Shown: positions 1-9,303 of the stretch, piece after piece | Layout: each line of letters starts with the position of its first letter | Numbering within the stretch: the stretch's first letter is position 1 | DNA from: Pseudomonas putida | Lineage (GTDB): Bacteria > Pseudomonadota > Gammaproteobacteria > Pseudomonadales > Pseudomonadaceae | DNA: 64,000 nt | NCBI RefSeq assembly: GCF_022627325.1 | Contig: NZ_JAETZZ010000007.1 | Span: 186,001 to 250,000 of the forward strand | Direction: 5' to 3' | Translations under genes and position numbers: made by a program | The notes under the pieces: generated by a model | Told to the model about the DNA's origin: nothing | Seen by the model: only the letters and a program-made list of their open reading frames with translations | Database searches by the model: none

Positions 1-1222
1 CGATCAGCGAGGGGGGCAGGCCAGCGGTCGCTGCTGCGCCGATGCGGTCAGCTTGCAGGCTGATGCTGTCGTGGCTGAACAGGCGACGGGTGAGCATGCG
101 CAGTTTCGCGCGCTTGAGCTCCTGGGTGGAAAGCGGCGTATGGCGCAGGGCATCGATCGCGGTATAGATCGCCTCCTCGGCCTGCTCGTGCGTAGACTTT
201 TGACTGTTGATGTAGGTTGAAAGGGTCAACAGCGTGTCACCACGCGCCAGTGGCTCATATGCCAGGGTGAGGCCCTTGAGCAGCCGTCGGTCTCGCACCA
301 ACTCGCTGTAGAGCCTTGCGCTGAACCCTTTGCCAAGCACCTCGCAGAGCAGGCCCAGGGCAGGCACTGTCGTTGCGTCGGTGGCCGTGGCGTGGCTGGG
401 TACATTGAAGGACATGAACAAGCCATCACGGCCTGGCAGTGTCAGCTTCTGGCTTCGCGCCTGCAGGTGCGCGTCGTGCCGGGGGACGGGTACTGCGTCA
501 AGCGCAGCCCTGGCAATGCTGGCGAAATACCGGCTCACGTGCTGGCCAAGCGTGGCAAGATCGACGGCACCCACCACCACGAGGGTGGCGTTATTGGGCC
601 GATACCACTTTTGATACCAGGCGCGCACGGTCTCCACGCTCAAGTTGCGCAAATCTGCCGGGTTGCCGAACGTCGCCGTTGCATAAGGGCTGCTGCCGTG
701 TGCAAGTGCATTGTGTCGTTCAGCTGCCTGCTGGGCAGGGACGTTGTCAACTTTGAGCCGGCGCTCGTCTTCGATGGCTTTGGCTGCCCGTTCCAGGGCT
801 GCCTGGCCAAAGGTCGCGCCCTCCATGGCATCGGCCATTATTTCCAGCGCAACCGGTAGCCGTGCCGCAGGTAACAGCATTTCGTAGACCGTTGCATCAT
901 CGATGGTAGTGGCATTGGCCTCTCCGCCGAGCCGGGCTATCACCTGGCTGTATCGGCCCGCCTCAAGTTTGCGGCTGCCTTCGAATATCAGGTGTTCCAG
1001 CAGGTGCGAGATGTTGGTATGGCCGGCTGACTCATGGCTGGTGCCCACGTGGTACCGGAGCTGAATTGCGGCGAGCGGGGTGCTGTGGTCTTCACGCAGG
1101 TAGACAGCCAGGCCGTTGTCCAGTGTGAAGTGCTGCAACGGGGGCTGGGTGGCATCGGCGATGGACTCGATGCCGGCTGACAGGGTTGTGTCGTCGAGGG
1201 TGAACGGTGGAGTCGATGGCAT
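1..1222 (-). CDS. M16 family zinc metallopeptidase, partial (C-terminus beyond window edge)
   Basis: The reading frame starts at the ATG at 1222 and stays open to base 1, so the C-terminal part is missing. The zinc-binding inverted motif HLLEH lies about 73 residues in, within a TNISHLLEHLIFEGS context typical of the M16 (pitrilysin/processing-peptidase-like) N-terminal domain. The family cleaves peptides with a zinc ion inside a two-domain clamshell. I see no convincing signal peptide, unlike the M16 protein at 3386-4741. It is the third M16 gene here, separated from the other two by rsmD. A 10-bp hairpin covers its Shine-Dalgarno site. Family assignment is firm; the substrate is unknown. 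Confidence 0.85.
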   Translation of the reverse strand, partial: MPSTPPFTLDDTTLSAGIESIADATQPPLQHFTLDNGLAVYLREDHSTPLAAIQLRYHVGTSHESAGHTNISHLLEHLIFEGSRKLEAGRYSQVIARLGGEANATTIDDATVYEMLLPAARLPVALEIMADAMEGATFGQAALERAAKAIEDERRLKVDNVPAQQAAERHNALAHGSSPYATATFGNPADLRNLSVETVRAWYQKWYRPNNATLVVVGAVDLATLGQHVSRYFASIARAALDAVPVPRHDAHLQARSQKLTLPGRDGLFMSFNVPSHATATDATTVPALGLLCEVLGKGFSARLYSELVRDRRLLKGLTLAYEPLARGDTLLTLSTYINSQKSTHEQAEEAIYTAIDALRHTPLSTQELKRAKLRMLTRRLFSHDSISLQADRIGAAATAGLPPSLI

Positions 1223-1230
1223 TGCTCAAG

Positions 1231-1256
1231 TGCTCCTGGTTGGGTGACCAGGAGCA
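1231..1256 (-). promoter_or_regulatory. Hairpin masking the ribosome binding site of the M16 gene
   Basis: Read on the minus strand, a perfect 10-bp stem (TGCTCCTGGT pairing with ACCAGGAGCA) closes a 6-nt loop. The 3' arm contains AGGAG, which ends 10 nt before the ATG at 1222. There is no T-tract on either side, so it is not a good terminator. A role in limiting translation initiation is inference. Confidence 0.5.
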
Positions 1257-1306
1257 GCTTCGGTGAGATTCTGCGCTTGCCTGCGTTACATAATTACGGC
1301 TTGCCG

Positions 1307-1909
1307 TCAGGCGCGCTGCCACAGCGCGTAATGCACCTGGCCGGTCTTTTTTTCGCGGTGCAGGCGCCAGTTGCCTGGCATTTGCAGGGTAGAGGGTGCC
1401 GCTTCGCTCTCGGTGTAGATCCACGCCTGCTCGCGCAGCCACTGGTTCTGCTCCAGCAGGTTGCAGGTGTTGGCCAGCAGGTCCTGATGGAACGGTGGGT
1501 CGAGAAACACGACGTCGAACTGTTGCTTGGCCGGTGCTTGCAAGTAGCGCTGGGCGTCGGTCTGAAGGATTTGCCCGCGCGGGCAGCGCAGGATCTCCAG
1601 GTTGTTCTTCAGGTTGCTGATAGCCGCTGGGTTGCTGTCCAGCGCAACGGCATCTGCAGCACCGCGGGACAACGCTTCGAGCACCAGGGCGCCACTGCCG
1701 GTGAAGGCATCCAGCACCCGGGCGCCTTCGATGTAGGGTGCCAGCCAGTTGAACAGGGTTTCCCGCACGCGGTCGGTGGTCGGCCGCAGTCCGTCGCCTT
1801 CAGGCACCGCCAGGCGGCGGCTGCGCCACTCGCCGGCGATGATGCGCAGGTGGCCCTGGCCCTTGCTTTGGCCCTGCTGAGAGCGGGCGGGAGGGGTGGA
1901 TCTAGGCAT
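1307..1909 (-). CDS. rsmD: 16S rRNA (guanine(966)-N2)-methyltransferase RsmD
   Basis: Encodes 200 residues, the usual RsmD length. RsmD methylates N2 of G966 in 16S rRNA on the assembling 30S particle, using S-adenosylmethionine. Visible features are the N-terminal LRIIAGEWRSRRL segment, the conserved RPTTDRVRETLFNWL motif, the SAM-binding LDAFTGSGALVLEAL loop near residue 66, and the catalytic DPPF motif near residue 137. Its ATG shares one base with the stop codon of the upstream M16 gene (TAATG), so the two are probably translationally coupled. In many gammaproteobacteria rsmD also lies beside ftsY. Confidence 0.96.
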   Translation of the reverse strand: MPRSTPPARSQQGQSKGQGHLRIIAGEWRSRRLAVPEGDGLRPTTDRVRETLFNWLAPYIEGARVLDAFTGSGALVLEALSRGAADAVALDSNPAAISNLKNNLEILRCPRGQILQTDAQRYLQAPAKQQFDVVFLDPPFHQDLLANTCNLLEQNQWLREQAWIYTESEAAPSTLQMPGNWRLHREKKTGQVHYALWQRA

Positions 1910-3393
1910 TAGTGCTCCGGTACGCCGAGGGGCTGCTCGGCGGGTTTGTCAGTGGGGGCTGGCAGCGATTTTTGCGGCACGCTCGGGCCGACGGTAACGA
2001 TCACCAGTTTATCGGCGGCCAAGTGCTTGTTCATGGCTGCCTTGACCTGCTCGACGGTCAGTGCCTGGGACTGCTGCATGAAGTCTTCCAGCCAGGTCAA
2101 GGGCAGGTCGTAGAAGCCGATGGCGCCCAATTGGCCGACGATGCTCGCATTGCTGGCGTTCGACAGCGGGAAGCTACCGGCCAGTTCGCGCTTGGCGTCG
2201 TCCAGTTCCTGCTGGGTCGGGCCGCTCTTGAGGTAGTCGGCAAGAATGCCTTGCACCAGCTTGAGGGTGCCCTCGCTGAGTTCGGCACGGGTCTGCAGGT
2301 TGATCATGAAGGGGCCGCGCACCTGCATCGGGCTGAATACCGAGTATACGCCGTAGGTCAGGCCGCGTTTTTCCCGCACTTCGCTCATCAGGCGCGTACC
2401 GAAGGCGCCACCGCCGAGAATCTGGTTGCCCAGCGACAGGGCTGGCCAGTCCGGGTCTTGGCGGTCGATGCCCAGTTCGGCCAGCATCAGGTGGGTCTGC
2501 TTGGATGGGAAGTCTATGTGGGTCGCGCCAGCCTTGGGCTCGACGGGTTGCGCAGGCTTGGCCAGTGCCGGGCCTTTGGGCAGGGCGGCGGAGACCTGGG
2601 CGGCAATCGCCTCGGCCTCTTCACGGCTGAGGTCGCCGACCAGGGCGATTACCGCGTTGCCCGCTGCATAGGCTTTGGCGTGGAATGCGCGCAGCTGCTC
2701 CAGGGTGATGCCCGGGATGCTTTCAGCGGTGCCGTCGCTTGGATGGCCGTACGGGTGTTCGCCATAAAGGTTGCTCAACAACGCCTTGCCGGCGATCTTG
2801 CTGGGGTTCTGCTTCTCGTATTCGAAACCTGCCAGCAGCTGGTTCTTGATGCGCTTGAGTGCGTCCTCTGGGAAGGTCGGCTTGCCGGTCACTTCAGCGA
2901 ACAGCTTCAGGGCCGGCTCGCGCTTGTCCTTGGCACTGAGGCTACGCAACGAGGCCACTGCCATGTCGCGGTAGGAGCCGTTGCCGAAGTCTGCGCCGAG
3001 CCCTTCGAAACCTTCGGCGATGGCGGTCACATCCTTGCCGGCAATGCCCTCGTTGAGCATGGCGTTGGTCAGGGTGGCCAGGCCCGGCGTGTTGCCGTCC
3101 TGGCTGCTGCCGGCGGCGAAGGTCAGGCGCAGGTCGAACATCGGTAGCTCGCGGGCTTCGACGAACAGCACGCGTGCACCTTCGGCGGTGGTCCAGTTCT
3201 GGATGTTCAGCTGGCGCCGGCTGGGGGCTTTGCCGTCCAGTTCGGCCAGCGATTGCAGGGTATTGGCGGGGCGGGCTGCGGTGCTGTCGGCTTCGGAATG
3301 CGCGGGGCGCGCCAGCACGGCGGCAAGCGCCACCACCAGGGCGATGATGCCTGTGCCGATCAGGGTGTAGCGTGGTGCGCTGCGATCACTCAT
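1909..3393 (-). CDS. M16 family peptidase-like protein, no HXXEH motif (putative partner subunit)
   Basis: Encodes 494 residues from the ATG at 3393, which has a good AGGAG site 7 bases upstream; a longer frame from 3423 exists but lacks one. A signal-anchor or signal peptide is seen near residues 10-33 (IGTGIIALVVALAAVLARPAHS). Both M16 domains are recognisable (LPMFDLRLTFAAGSSQDG, then GLTYGVYSVFSP in the C-terminal half). Where the zinc motif should be, it reads LTNAMLNEGIAG, so HXXEH is absent. This is the pattern of the non-catalytic subunit in heteromeric M16 enzymes. It overlaps the upstream catalytic M16 gene by 8 bases, which supports a two-subunit periplasmic protease. Confidence 0.9.
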   Translation of the reverse strand: MSDRSAPRYTLIGTGIIALVVALAAVLARPAHSEADSTAARPANTLQSLAELDGKAPSRRQLNIQNWTTAEGARVLFVEARELPMFDLRLTFAAGSSQDGNTPGLATLTNAMLNEGIAGKDVTAIAEGFEGLGADFGNGSYRDMAVASLRSLSAKDKREPALKLFAEVTGKPTFPEDALKRIKNQLLAGFEYEKQNPSKIAGKALLSNLYGEHPYGHPSDGTAESIPGITLEQLRAFHAKAYAAGNAVIALVGDLSREEAEAIAAQVSAALPKGPALAKPAQPVEPKAGATHIDFPSKQTHLMLAELGIDRQDPDWPALSLGNQILGGGAFGTRLMSEVREKRGLTYGVYSVFSPMQVRGPFMINLQTRAELSEGTLKLVQGILADYLKSGPTQQELDDAKRELAGSFPLSNASNASIVGQLGAIGFYDLPLTWLEDFMQQSQALTVEQVKAAMNKHLAADKLVIVTVGPSVPQKSLPAPTDKPAEQPLGVPEH

Positions 3394-4741
3394 GAGCGGA
3401 CTCCTCAGGCAGTACATGGGCAACGCTCAGGCGTTCGCGGGTGAAATAGGTGCGTGCGGCGGCCTGGATGTCCTCTGGGGTCACACGCTTGAGTTCGTCC
3501 AGTTCGCTGTCGATCAGTTTCCAGGACAGGCCGACCGTTTCCAGCTGGCCAATGGTGGTGGCCTGGCTGCTGATGGAGTCGCGGTCGTAGACCAGGCCAG
3601 CGATCACCTGGGCACGTACACGTTCCAGTTCCTCGGCGCTCGGTGGGGTCGTCTTGAGCTCATCGAGCAACTGCCAGACGCCTTTCTCGACATCGGCGAG
3701 GGTCTTTTGCTTCTGCACGTTAGGGGTAGCCGAGATCAGGAACAGGCTGTCGCCGCGGGTGAAGGCGTTGTAGCTGGACGAGGCGCCGGCCACCAGTTCC
3801 TGACCGCGCTCCAGGCGCGCCGGCAGGCGGGCGCTGTAGCCGCCGTCGAGCAAGGCCGAGATCAGCCGCAGGGCGTGCGCGGTGCGTGGGTCCTTGGCGG
3901 TCGCAAGGCCCGGTACGTTGAAGCCGTAGATCAGGCTGGGCAGTTGGGTGCGCACGTGCAGGGTCAGCTGACGCCGGCCTGGCTCGGTCAGCTCCAGCGG
4001 CAGCTTTGCCGGCGGAACAGCGCGCTTGGGGATACTGCCGAAGTATTTCTGCGCCAGGCCTTTGACCTCGGCGGCGGTAACATCGCCGACCACCACCAGG
4101 GTGGCGTTGTTCGGCGCGTACCAGGACTCGTACCAGTGGCGCAGCTCCTCGACTTTCATGCGTTCGAGGTCGGCCATCCAGCCGATGGTCGGGGTGTGGT
4201 AGCCGCTGGCCGGGTAGGCCATGGCGCGGAACAGTTCGAATGCTTTGGCGCTTGGCTGATCGTCGGTACGCAAGCGGCGCTCTTCCTTGATCACCTCGAT
4301 TTCGCGGCTGAACTCATCGGCCGGCAGGCGCAGGCTGGCCAGCCGGTCGGCCTCCAGCTCCAGCGCCACCGGCAGACGGTCGCGGGCCAGAACCTGGTAG
4401 TAGGCGGTGTAGTCGTCGCTGGTGAAGGCGTTCTCTTCCGCGCCCAGGTCGCGCAGGATGCGCGAAGCTTCGCCGGGGCCGACCTTGGCGCTGCCCTTGA
4501 ACATCATGTGCTCCAGGGCGTGAGACAGCCCGGTCTGGCCGGGGGTCTCGTAGCTGGAGCCGACCTTGTACCAGATCTGCGAAACCACCACTGGCGCGCG
4601 GTGGTCCTCGCGCACGACCACTTTCAGGCCGTTGTCGAGGATGAATTCGTGGGTGGGTTGCACATCGGCGGCAAAGGCTGCGAGCGGCAGGCAGAGCGTG
4701 CCGAGCAACACGCCAGCGGCGCGGCGGGCTAGAGCATTCAT
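3386..4741 (-). CDS. M16 family zinc metallopeptidase, catalytic
   Basis: Encodes 451 residues with a clear cleavable signal peptide (about residues 1-24, ending LPLAAFAAD). The zinc motif HALEH sits in GLSHALEHMMFKGS near residue 78, and the downstream glutamate ligand lies in the ENAFTSDDYTAYY region. The length and two-domain layout match bacterial periplasmic M16B proteases. It is the first gene of the M16-M16-rsmD run, and its stop overlaps the next start by 8 bases. It probably forms an active/inactive pair with the following gene. Substrate unknown. Confidence 0.92.
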   Translation of the reverse strand: MNALARRAAGVLLGTLCLPLAAFAADVQPTHEFILDNGLKVVVREDHRAPVVVSQIWYKVGSSYETPGQTGLSHALEHMMFKGSAKVGPGEASRILRDLGAEENAFTSDDYTAYYQVLARDRLPVALELEADRLASLRLPADEFSREIEVIKEERRLRTDDQPSAKAFELFRAMAYPASGYHTPTIGWMADLERMKVEELRHWYESWYAPNNATLVVVGDVTAAEVKGLAQKYFGSIPKRAVPPAKLPLELTEPGRRQLTLHVRTQLPSLIYGFNVPGLATAKDPRTAHALRLISALLDGGYSARLPARLERGQELVAGASSSYNAFTRGDSLFLISATPNVQKQKTLADVEKGVWQLLDELKTTPPSAEELERVRAQVIAGLVYDRDSISSQATTIGQLETVGLSWKLIDSELDELKRVTPEDIQAAARTYFTRERLSVAHVLPEESAHE

Positions 4742-4973
4742 AAGGTGTTTAACCTGTTCGGCGGCCTGCAGGGTTTAGCGTCGGCGGGCCAGGAGGTGCT
4801 AGGATACTGATCCGGTTGCCTGGCGACCATGCCTGTCGCCGTTCTGGCCTGCAGGTCCATTAAGACAAAACATTGCGCATGAACCAGCCGGCTTCAAAAT
4901 AGTCTGTTCTGCGTTTAGAGAATTCCAGATGAGCCGCTGCTGGCCCATCGCTACCCTGAGATAGCCGTCTTCC

Positions 4974-6536
4974 ATGTTTGGTTCAAACGACGACAAAAAA
5001 GCGCCGGCCGAGGCTGGCGAGAAAAAAGGCCTGTTCAGCTGGTTTCGCAAGAAGCCGCAGCAACCTGTCGCCGAACAGCCACAAGCCCCTGATGCGCAGG
5101 CAGTAGAGCCGGTATCGCCGCAGCCTGCTGCCGAGCAGCCTGAGCCGGTTGCGGCCGAGCCGGTGGCTGGCGAAGCGCCCACGCCTGCCGTTGAGCCGGT
5201 AAGGCCCGCCGAGCCGGTGCTGGCCCCGCAGCCTGCGCCTGTCGTTGCCCCCGCACCGGCCCAAGCGCTCGCGCCGGTGCCTGAGCCGGCCCCGGCTCCT
5301 GAAGTGGCCCCGCTCCCTGAGCCTGCTCCGGTCCCTGAGCCAGTGCCGGTTCCCGAGCCTGCTGCGGCCCCTGTGCGGGTGGACCTGCCGGCACGTTCCG
5401 AGCCTGCTGCCGCTCCGCTCGAAAGCCCTGCTCCAGTGGCCGCAGCCCCCGAAGCCCCGGTCAGCAACCTGGTCCTGCCGGTTGCCGAAGAGCCGGTCGC
5501 CCTGGTTCCAGACCTGGAGCCCAAGGCCCCGCCAGCGATTCCCGAGCGCCCGGCCCCCGAACAGGCCGTCGCGGCCATCACCCCAGCCGATGCCGAACCT
5601 GCCAAACCCGGCTTCTTCGCTCGCCTCAAGCAGGGCCTGTCGAAGACCAGTGCCAGCATTGGCGAAGGCATGGCCAGCCTGTTCCTGGGCAAGAAAGTCA
5701 TCGATGACGACCTGTTGGACGAGATCGAAACACGCTTGCTGACCGCTGACGTCGGCGTTGAGGCGACCTCGATCATCGTTCAGAACCTGACCCAGAAGGT
5801 TGCGCGTAAACAGCTGGCCGATGCCGATGCCCTGTACAAGTCGCTGCAGGAAGAACTGGCCGCGCTGCTTCGCCCGGTCGAGCAGCCGCTGAAGATCCAG
5901 GCGCAGAACAAGCCCTATGTGATCCTCGTCGTCGGCGTCAACGGCGCCGGCAAGACCACCACGATCGGCAAGCTGGCCAAGAAGCTGCAGCTCGAGGGCA
6001 AGAAGGTCATGCTGGCGGCGGGTGACACATTCCGAGCTGCTGCAGTCGAGCAGTTGCAGGTCTGGGGCGAGCGCAACCAGATTCCGGTGATCGCTCAGCA
6101 CACCGGTGCCGATTCCGCGTCGGTGATCTTCGATGCCGTGCAGGCCGCCAAGGCCCGTGGCGTCGATGTGCTGATCGCCGATACCGCCGGGCGGCTGCAC
6201 ACCAAAGACAACTTGATGGAAGAGCTGAAGAAGGTTCGCCGGGTCATTGGCAAGCTTGACGCCGAGGCGCCCCACGAGGTGCTGCTGGTGCTCGATGCCG
6301 GTACTGGCCAGAACGCCATCAGCCAGGCCAAGTACTTCAATCAGAGCGTCGAGCTGACCGGCCTGGCCCTGACCAAGCTGGATGGCACCGCCAAGGGCGG
6401 GGTGATCTTCGCCCTTGCCAAGCAGTTCAACATCCCGATCCGCTTCATCGGCGTGGGTGAAGGCATCGACGATCTGCGCACCTTCGAAGCCGAGCCGTTC
6501 GTCAAGGCTCTGTTTGCCGAGCGAGAGCACCCATGA
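4974..6536 (+). CDS. ftsY: Signal recognition particle receptor FtsY
   Basis: Encodes 520 residues. FtsY is the SRP receptor GTPase that docks ribosome-SRP complexes to the membrane for co-translational insertion. The first 200 or so residues form a low-complexity A domain rich in Pro, Ala, Glu and Val (many PAPEPVP-type repeats) after a basic [12 protein letters not shown] membrane-targeting start. The NG domain follows: an N domain with [19 protein letters not shown], then the G motifs [41 protein letters not shown] and [10 protein letters not shown]. Its stop overlaps the ftsE start by 4 bases. It is divergent from the M16 genes across a 232-base gap in which I see no confident promoter. 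Confidence 0.98.
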   Translation: MFGSNDDKKAPAEAGEKKGLFSWFRKKPQQPVAEQPQAPDAQAVEPVSPQPAAEQPEPVAAEPVAGEAPTPAVEPVRPAEPVLAPQPAPVVAPAPAQALAPVPEPAPAPEVAPLPEPAPVPEPVPVPEPAAAPVRVDLPARSEPAAAPLESPAPVAAAPEAPVSNLVLPVAEEPVALVPDLEPKAPPAIPERPAPEQAVAAITPADAEPAKPGFFARLKQGLSKTSASIGEGMASLFLGKKVIDDDLLDEIETRLLTADVGVEATSIIVQNLTQKVARKQLADADALYKSLQEELAALLRPVEQPLKIQAQNKPYVILVVGVNGAGKTTTIGKLAKKLQLEGKKVMLAAGDTFRAAAVEQLQVWGERNQIPVIAQHTGADSASVIFDAVQAAKARGVDVLIADTAGRLHTKDNLMEELKKVRRVIGKLDAEAPHEVLLVLDAGTGQNAISQAKYFNQSVELTGLALTKLDGTAKGGVIFALAKQFNIPIRFIGVGEGIDDLRTFEAEPFVKALFAEREHP

Positions 6537-7204
6537 TCCGATTCGAACAGGTTGCCAAGCGCTACCCCAACGGCCATGTTGGCTTGCATGAGCTGAGTTT
6601 CCGGGCGCGCCGGGGCGAATTCCTGTTCGTCACCGGCCATTCCGGGGCCGGCAAGAGCACCTTGCTGCGCCTGTTGCTGGCCATGGAGCGCCCGACCAGC
6701 GGCAAGTTGATGCTGGCCGGGCAGGACCTGGGCCAGATCAGCAATGCGCAGATCCCGTTCCTGCGTCGGCAGATCGGGGTGGTGTTCCAGAATCACCAGT
6801 TGCTGTTCGACCGCACCGTTTTCAACAACATCGCCCTGCCGCTGCAGATTCTCGGCCTGTCCAAGGCAGAGATCGCCAAGCGCGTGGATTCGGCGCTGGA
6901 GCGTGTGTCGCTGGTCGACAAGGGGGAGCTGTACCCGGCCGACCTGTCCACTGGCCAGCAGCAGCGGGTCGGTATCGCCCGTGCGATCGTCCACCAGCCC
7001 GCCTTGCTGCTGGCCGACGAACCCACCGGTAACCTTGACCCGCGCCTTGCCGCAGAGATCATGGGGGTGTTCGAGGACATCAACCGCCTGGGCACCACGG
7101 TGTTGATCGCCAGCCATGACCTGGCACTGATTGCGCGCATGCGCCACCGCATGCTGACCTTGCAGCGCGGCCGTCTGATCGGCGATGGGGAGGCCGGGCA
7201 ATGA
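6533..7204 (+). CDS. ftsE: Cell division ATP-binding protein FtsE
   Basis: Encodes 223 residues, the full FtsE length. FtsE is the ABC ATPase of the FtsEX complex, which at the divisome couples ATP hydrolysis to activation of septal peptidoglycan hydrolases. Visible are Walker A GHSGAGKSTLLR near residue 38, the Q-loop region FQNHQLL, the signature LSTGQQQRVGIARAI, Walker B LLLADEPTGNLD and the switch histidine in IASHDLALI. It overlaps ftsY by 4 bases upstream and ftsX by 4 bases downstream (ATGA both times), so expression is tightly coupled. Confidence 0.98.
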   Translation: MIRFEQVAKRYPNGHVGLHELSFRARRGEFLFVTGHSGAGKSTLLRLLLAMERPTSGKLMLAGQDLGQISNAQIPFLRRQIGVVFQNHQLLFDRTVFNNIALPLQILGLSKAEIAKRVDSALERVSLVDKGELYPADLSTGQQQRVGIARAIVHQPALLLADEPTGNLDPRLAAEIMGVFEDINRLGTTVLIASHDLALIARMRHRMLTLQRGRLIGDGEAGQ

Positions 7205-8226
7205 GCACTACACGTACACCCAAGGTTTCCGAGCGTGTCGCGCCCAAGGCGGCCGACGCGGATACCCGCAAAAAGCGCGGCGAGCATGATGATGACGGCC
7301 CGGACTTCCGCACGCTGTTGCATGCCTGGCTGGACAGCCACCGTGCCAGTCTGGCCGACAGCCTACGCCGTCTGGGCAAGCAGCCAATCGGCAGCTTCTT
7401 CACCTGCCTGGTGATGGCCGTGGCGCTGAGCATGCCCATGGGCTTGTCGCTGCTGTTGAAGAACGTCGAGAAGCTGGGGGGCTCCTGGCAGCGCGCCGCG
7501 CAGATTTCCCTGTACCTGAAGCTCGACGCGGGCAGCAAGGAAGGCGAGGCCCTGCGCGAAGAGATCAAAGGCATGCCTGGGGTGGCCGATGCCTTGTACA
7601 TCAGCCCAGGGCAGGCGCTGGAAGAGTTCCAGCAGCAGTCGGGGCTGGGCGAAGCCTTGCGTGAATTGCCCGACAACCCGCTGCCTGGTGTCGTGGTGGT
7701 AACCCCGACCGAAGTCGATAAGCCCGCCCTGGAAGCGCTGCGTCAGCGTCTGGCCGAGCTGCCTCGGGTTGAAAACGCACAACTTGACCTGGTGTGGGTG
7801 GAGCGCCTGGCGGCGATCCTGAAACTGGGCGACCGGTTCGTCTTCGGTCTGGCGGTGATGCTGATTTCTGCCTTGCTGTTAGTAATCGGTAACACAATTC
7901 GTCTACATATCGAAAACCGCCGTACCGAGATCGAAGTCATCAAGCTGGTAGGCGGCACCGACAGCTACGTACGGCGGCCTTTCCTGTACATGGGCGCGTT
8001 GTATGGCCTGGGTGCGGGCCTGCTGGCCTGGGGTATCCTGGCATTCGGCCTGAACTGGCTGAACGAGGCCGTGGTAGGGCTGTCCGGGCTCTACGGCAGC
8101 GACTTCTCCCTGGGCGGGGTGCCAGCATCCGATGGTCTGTCGCTCTTGATCGGAGCGGTGCTGTTGGGGTATATCGGTGCATGGATTGCGGTGGCTCGCC
8201 ATTTGAACGAGCTGGCCCCGCGATAG
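7201..8226 (+). CDS. ftsX: Cell division ABC transporter permease FtsX
   Basis: Encodes 341 residues. FtsX is the four-helix membrane partner of FtsE; its large periplasmic loop contacts hydrolase activators at the septum. A charged cytoplasmic N-terminus of about 60 residues precedes TM1 (IGSFFTCLVMAVALSMPMGL). The periplasmic domain runs over roughly residues 90-215. Three further helices follow, including FGLAVMLISALLLVIGNTIRL and the last near LSLLIGAVLLGYIGAWIAV. The ENRRTEIEVIKLVGGTDSYVRRPFLYMG segment is the conserved FtsX cytoplasmic loop. Its ATG overlaps the ftsE stop. Confidence 0.97.
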   Translation: MSTTRTPKVSERVAPKAADADTRKKRGEHDDDGPDFRTLLHAWLDSHRASLADSLRRLGKQPIGSFFTCLVMAVALSMPMGLSLLLKNVEKLGGSWQRAAQISLYLKLDAGSKEGEALREEIKGMPGVADALYISPGQALEEFQQQSGLGEALRELPDNPLPGVVVVTPTEVDKPALEALRQRLAELPRVENAQLDLVWVERLAAILKLGDRFVFGLAVMLISALLLVIGNTIRLHIENRRTEIEVIKLVGGTDSYVRRPFLYMGALYGLGAGLLAWGILAFGLNWLNEAVVGLSGLYGSDFSLGGVPASDGLSLLIGAVLLGYIGAWIAVARHLNELAPR

Positions 8227-8262
8227 TTTTTCTGAGCCAGCATTGACAATTTTTCATCTTTG

Positions 8263-8289
8263 GAACTTGCACCTTGGTTCCAGGTCTAT
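8263..8289 (+). promoter_or_regulatory. Candidate AlgU/sigma-E-type promoter of rpoH
   Basis: GAACTT at 8263-8268 is followed by exactly 16 bases and TCTAT at 8285. This fits the extracytoplasmic-stress sigma factor consensus (GAACTT, about 16-17 bases, TCT plus a purine-rich tail). It lies 49 bases before the rpoH start. AlgU-dependent transcription of rpoH is established in P. aeruginosa; its use here is inferred from the match. Confidence 0.6.
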
Positions 8290-8337
8290 GTTGGCAGTGC
8301 TCACAAGGCACGAGTCTGGTAAGTCGGAGGTTCTTGA

Positions 8338-9192
8338 ATGACCACATCGTTGCAACCTGCCTATGCCCTGGTTCCCGGTGCAAACCTGGAAGCCTATGTG
8401 CACACGGTCAACAGCATCCCGCTGCTGACTGTCGAGCAGGAGCGTGATCTGGCCGAGCGTCTCTATTATGAGCAGGATCTTGAGGCCGCTCGGCAAATGG
8501 TGATGGCCCACCTGCGCTTCGTCGTACATATCGCCCGTAGCTATGCTGGCTACGGCTTGGCCCAGGCCGACCTGATTCAGGAAGGCAACGTCGGCCTGAT
8601 GAAAGCGGTCAAGCGCTTCAACCCGGAAATGGGTGTGCGCCTGGTGTCGTTCGCCGTGCACTGGATCAAGGCTGAAATCCACGAATTCATCCTGCGCAAC
8701 TGGCGCATCGTCAAGGTGGCTACCACCAAGGCCCAGCGCAAGCTGTTCTTCAACCTGCGCAGCCAGAAGAAACGCCTGGCCTGGTTGAACAACGATGAAG
8801 TTCACCGCGTGGCCGAAAGCCTCGGCGTCGAGCCGCGTGAAGTGCGTGAAATGGAAAGCCGCCTGAGTGGCCAGGACATGGCCTTCGACCCGGCAGCAGA
8901 GGCGGATGACGACAGCGCCTTCCAGTCGCCTGCACATTACCTGGAAGACCATCGCTACGACCCGGCTGTGCAGCTCGAAGATGCTGACTGGAGCGACAAC
9001 TCCACCAGCAACCTGCATGAAGCCCTGCAGGGCCTGGACGAGCGTAGCCGCGACATTCTCTACCAGCGTTGGTTGGCTGAAGAGAAAGCCACATTGCATG
9101 AGCTGGCGGACAAGTACAGCGTTTCGGCTGAGCGTATTCGCCAGTTGGAAAAGAATGCAATGAACAAGGTAAAAGCGTTGATCGCAGCCTGA
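8338..9192 (+). CDS. rpoH: RNA polymerase sigma factor RpoH (sigma-32)
   Basis: Encodes 284 residues, the standard RpoH length. It directs RNA polymerase to heat-shock promoters. The start has a good GGAGG site 7 bases upstream. Region 2 shows the [22 protein letters not shown] core-binding segment and the aromatic-rich [23 protein letters not shown], including the RpoH box area [15 protein letters not shown]. Region 4 ends with [26 protein letters not shown], the -35-recognition helix-turn-helix. It follows ftsX by 111 bases, with its own candidate AlgU promoter, and ends in a strong terminator. Confidence 0.98.
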   Translation: MTTSLQPAYALVPGANLEAYVHTVNSIPLLTVEQERDLAERLYYEQDLEAARQMVMAHLRFVVHIARSYAGYGLAQADLIQEGNVGLMKAVKRFNPEMGVRLVSFAVHWIKAEIHEFILRNWRIVKVATTKAQRKLFFNLRSQKKRLAWLNNDEVHRVAESLGVEPREVREMESRLSGQDMAFDPAAEADDDSAFQSPAHYLEDHRYDPAVQLEDADWSDNSTSNLHEALQGLDERSRDILYQRWLAEEKATLHELADKYSVSAERIRQLEKNAMNKVKALIAA

Positions 9193-9208
9193 TTGGCGCC
9201 TGATGCCT

Positions 9209-9247
9209 GAAAAAGCCGCTGACCCGTAGCAGGGTGAGCGGCTTTTT
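9209..9247 (+). terminator. Rho-independent terminator of rpoH
   Basis: AAAAAGCCGCT and AGCGGCTTTTTT pair around an inner ACCC/GGGT step and end in a run of T. It starts about 17 bases after the rpoH stop. The A-rich 5' flank means it could also terminate mtgA on the other strand. Confidence 0.9.
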
Positions 9248-9303
9248 TGTTCGTGCAGGCTTTACCGGCTTGTGGAAGGGGCAGTTAGAGCCCGCGTCTC
9301 CAT

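Noticed and set aside
4983..6530. 515-codon antisense frame opposite ftsY
   Set aside because: It mirrors the GC-rich codon pattern of ftsY, has low-complexity Gly/Arg/Leu content and no recognisable domain.
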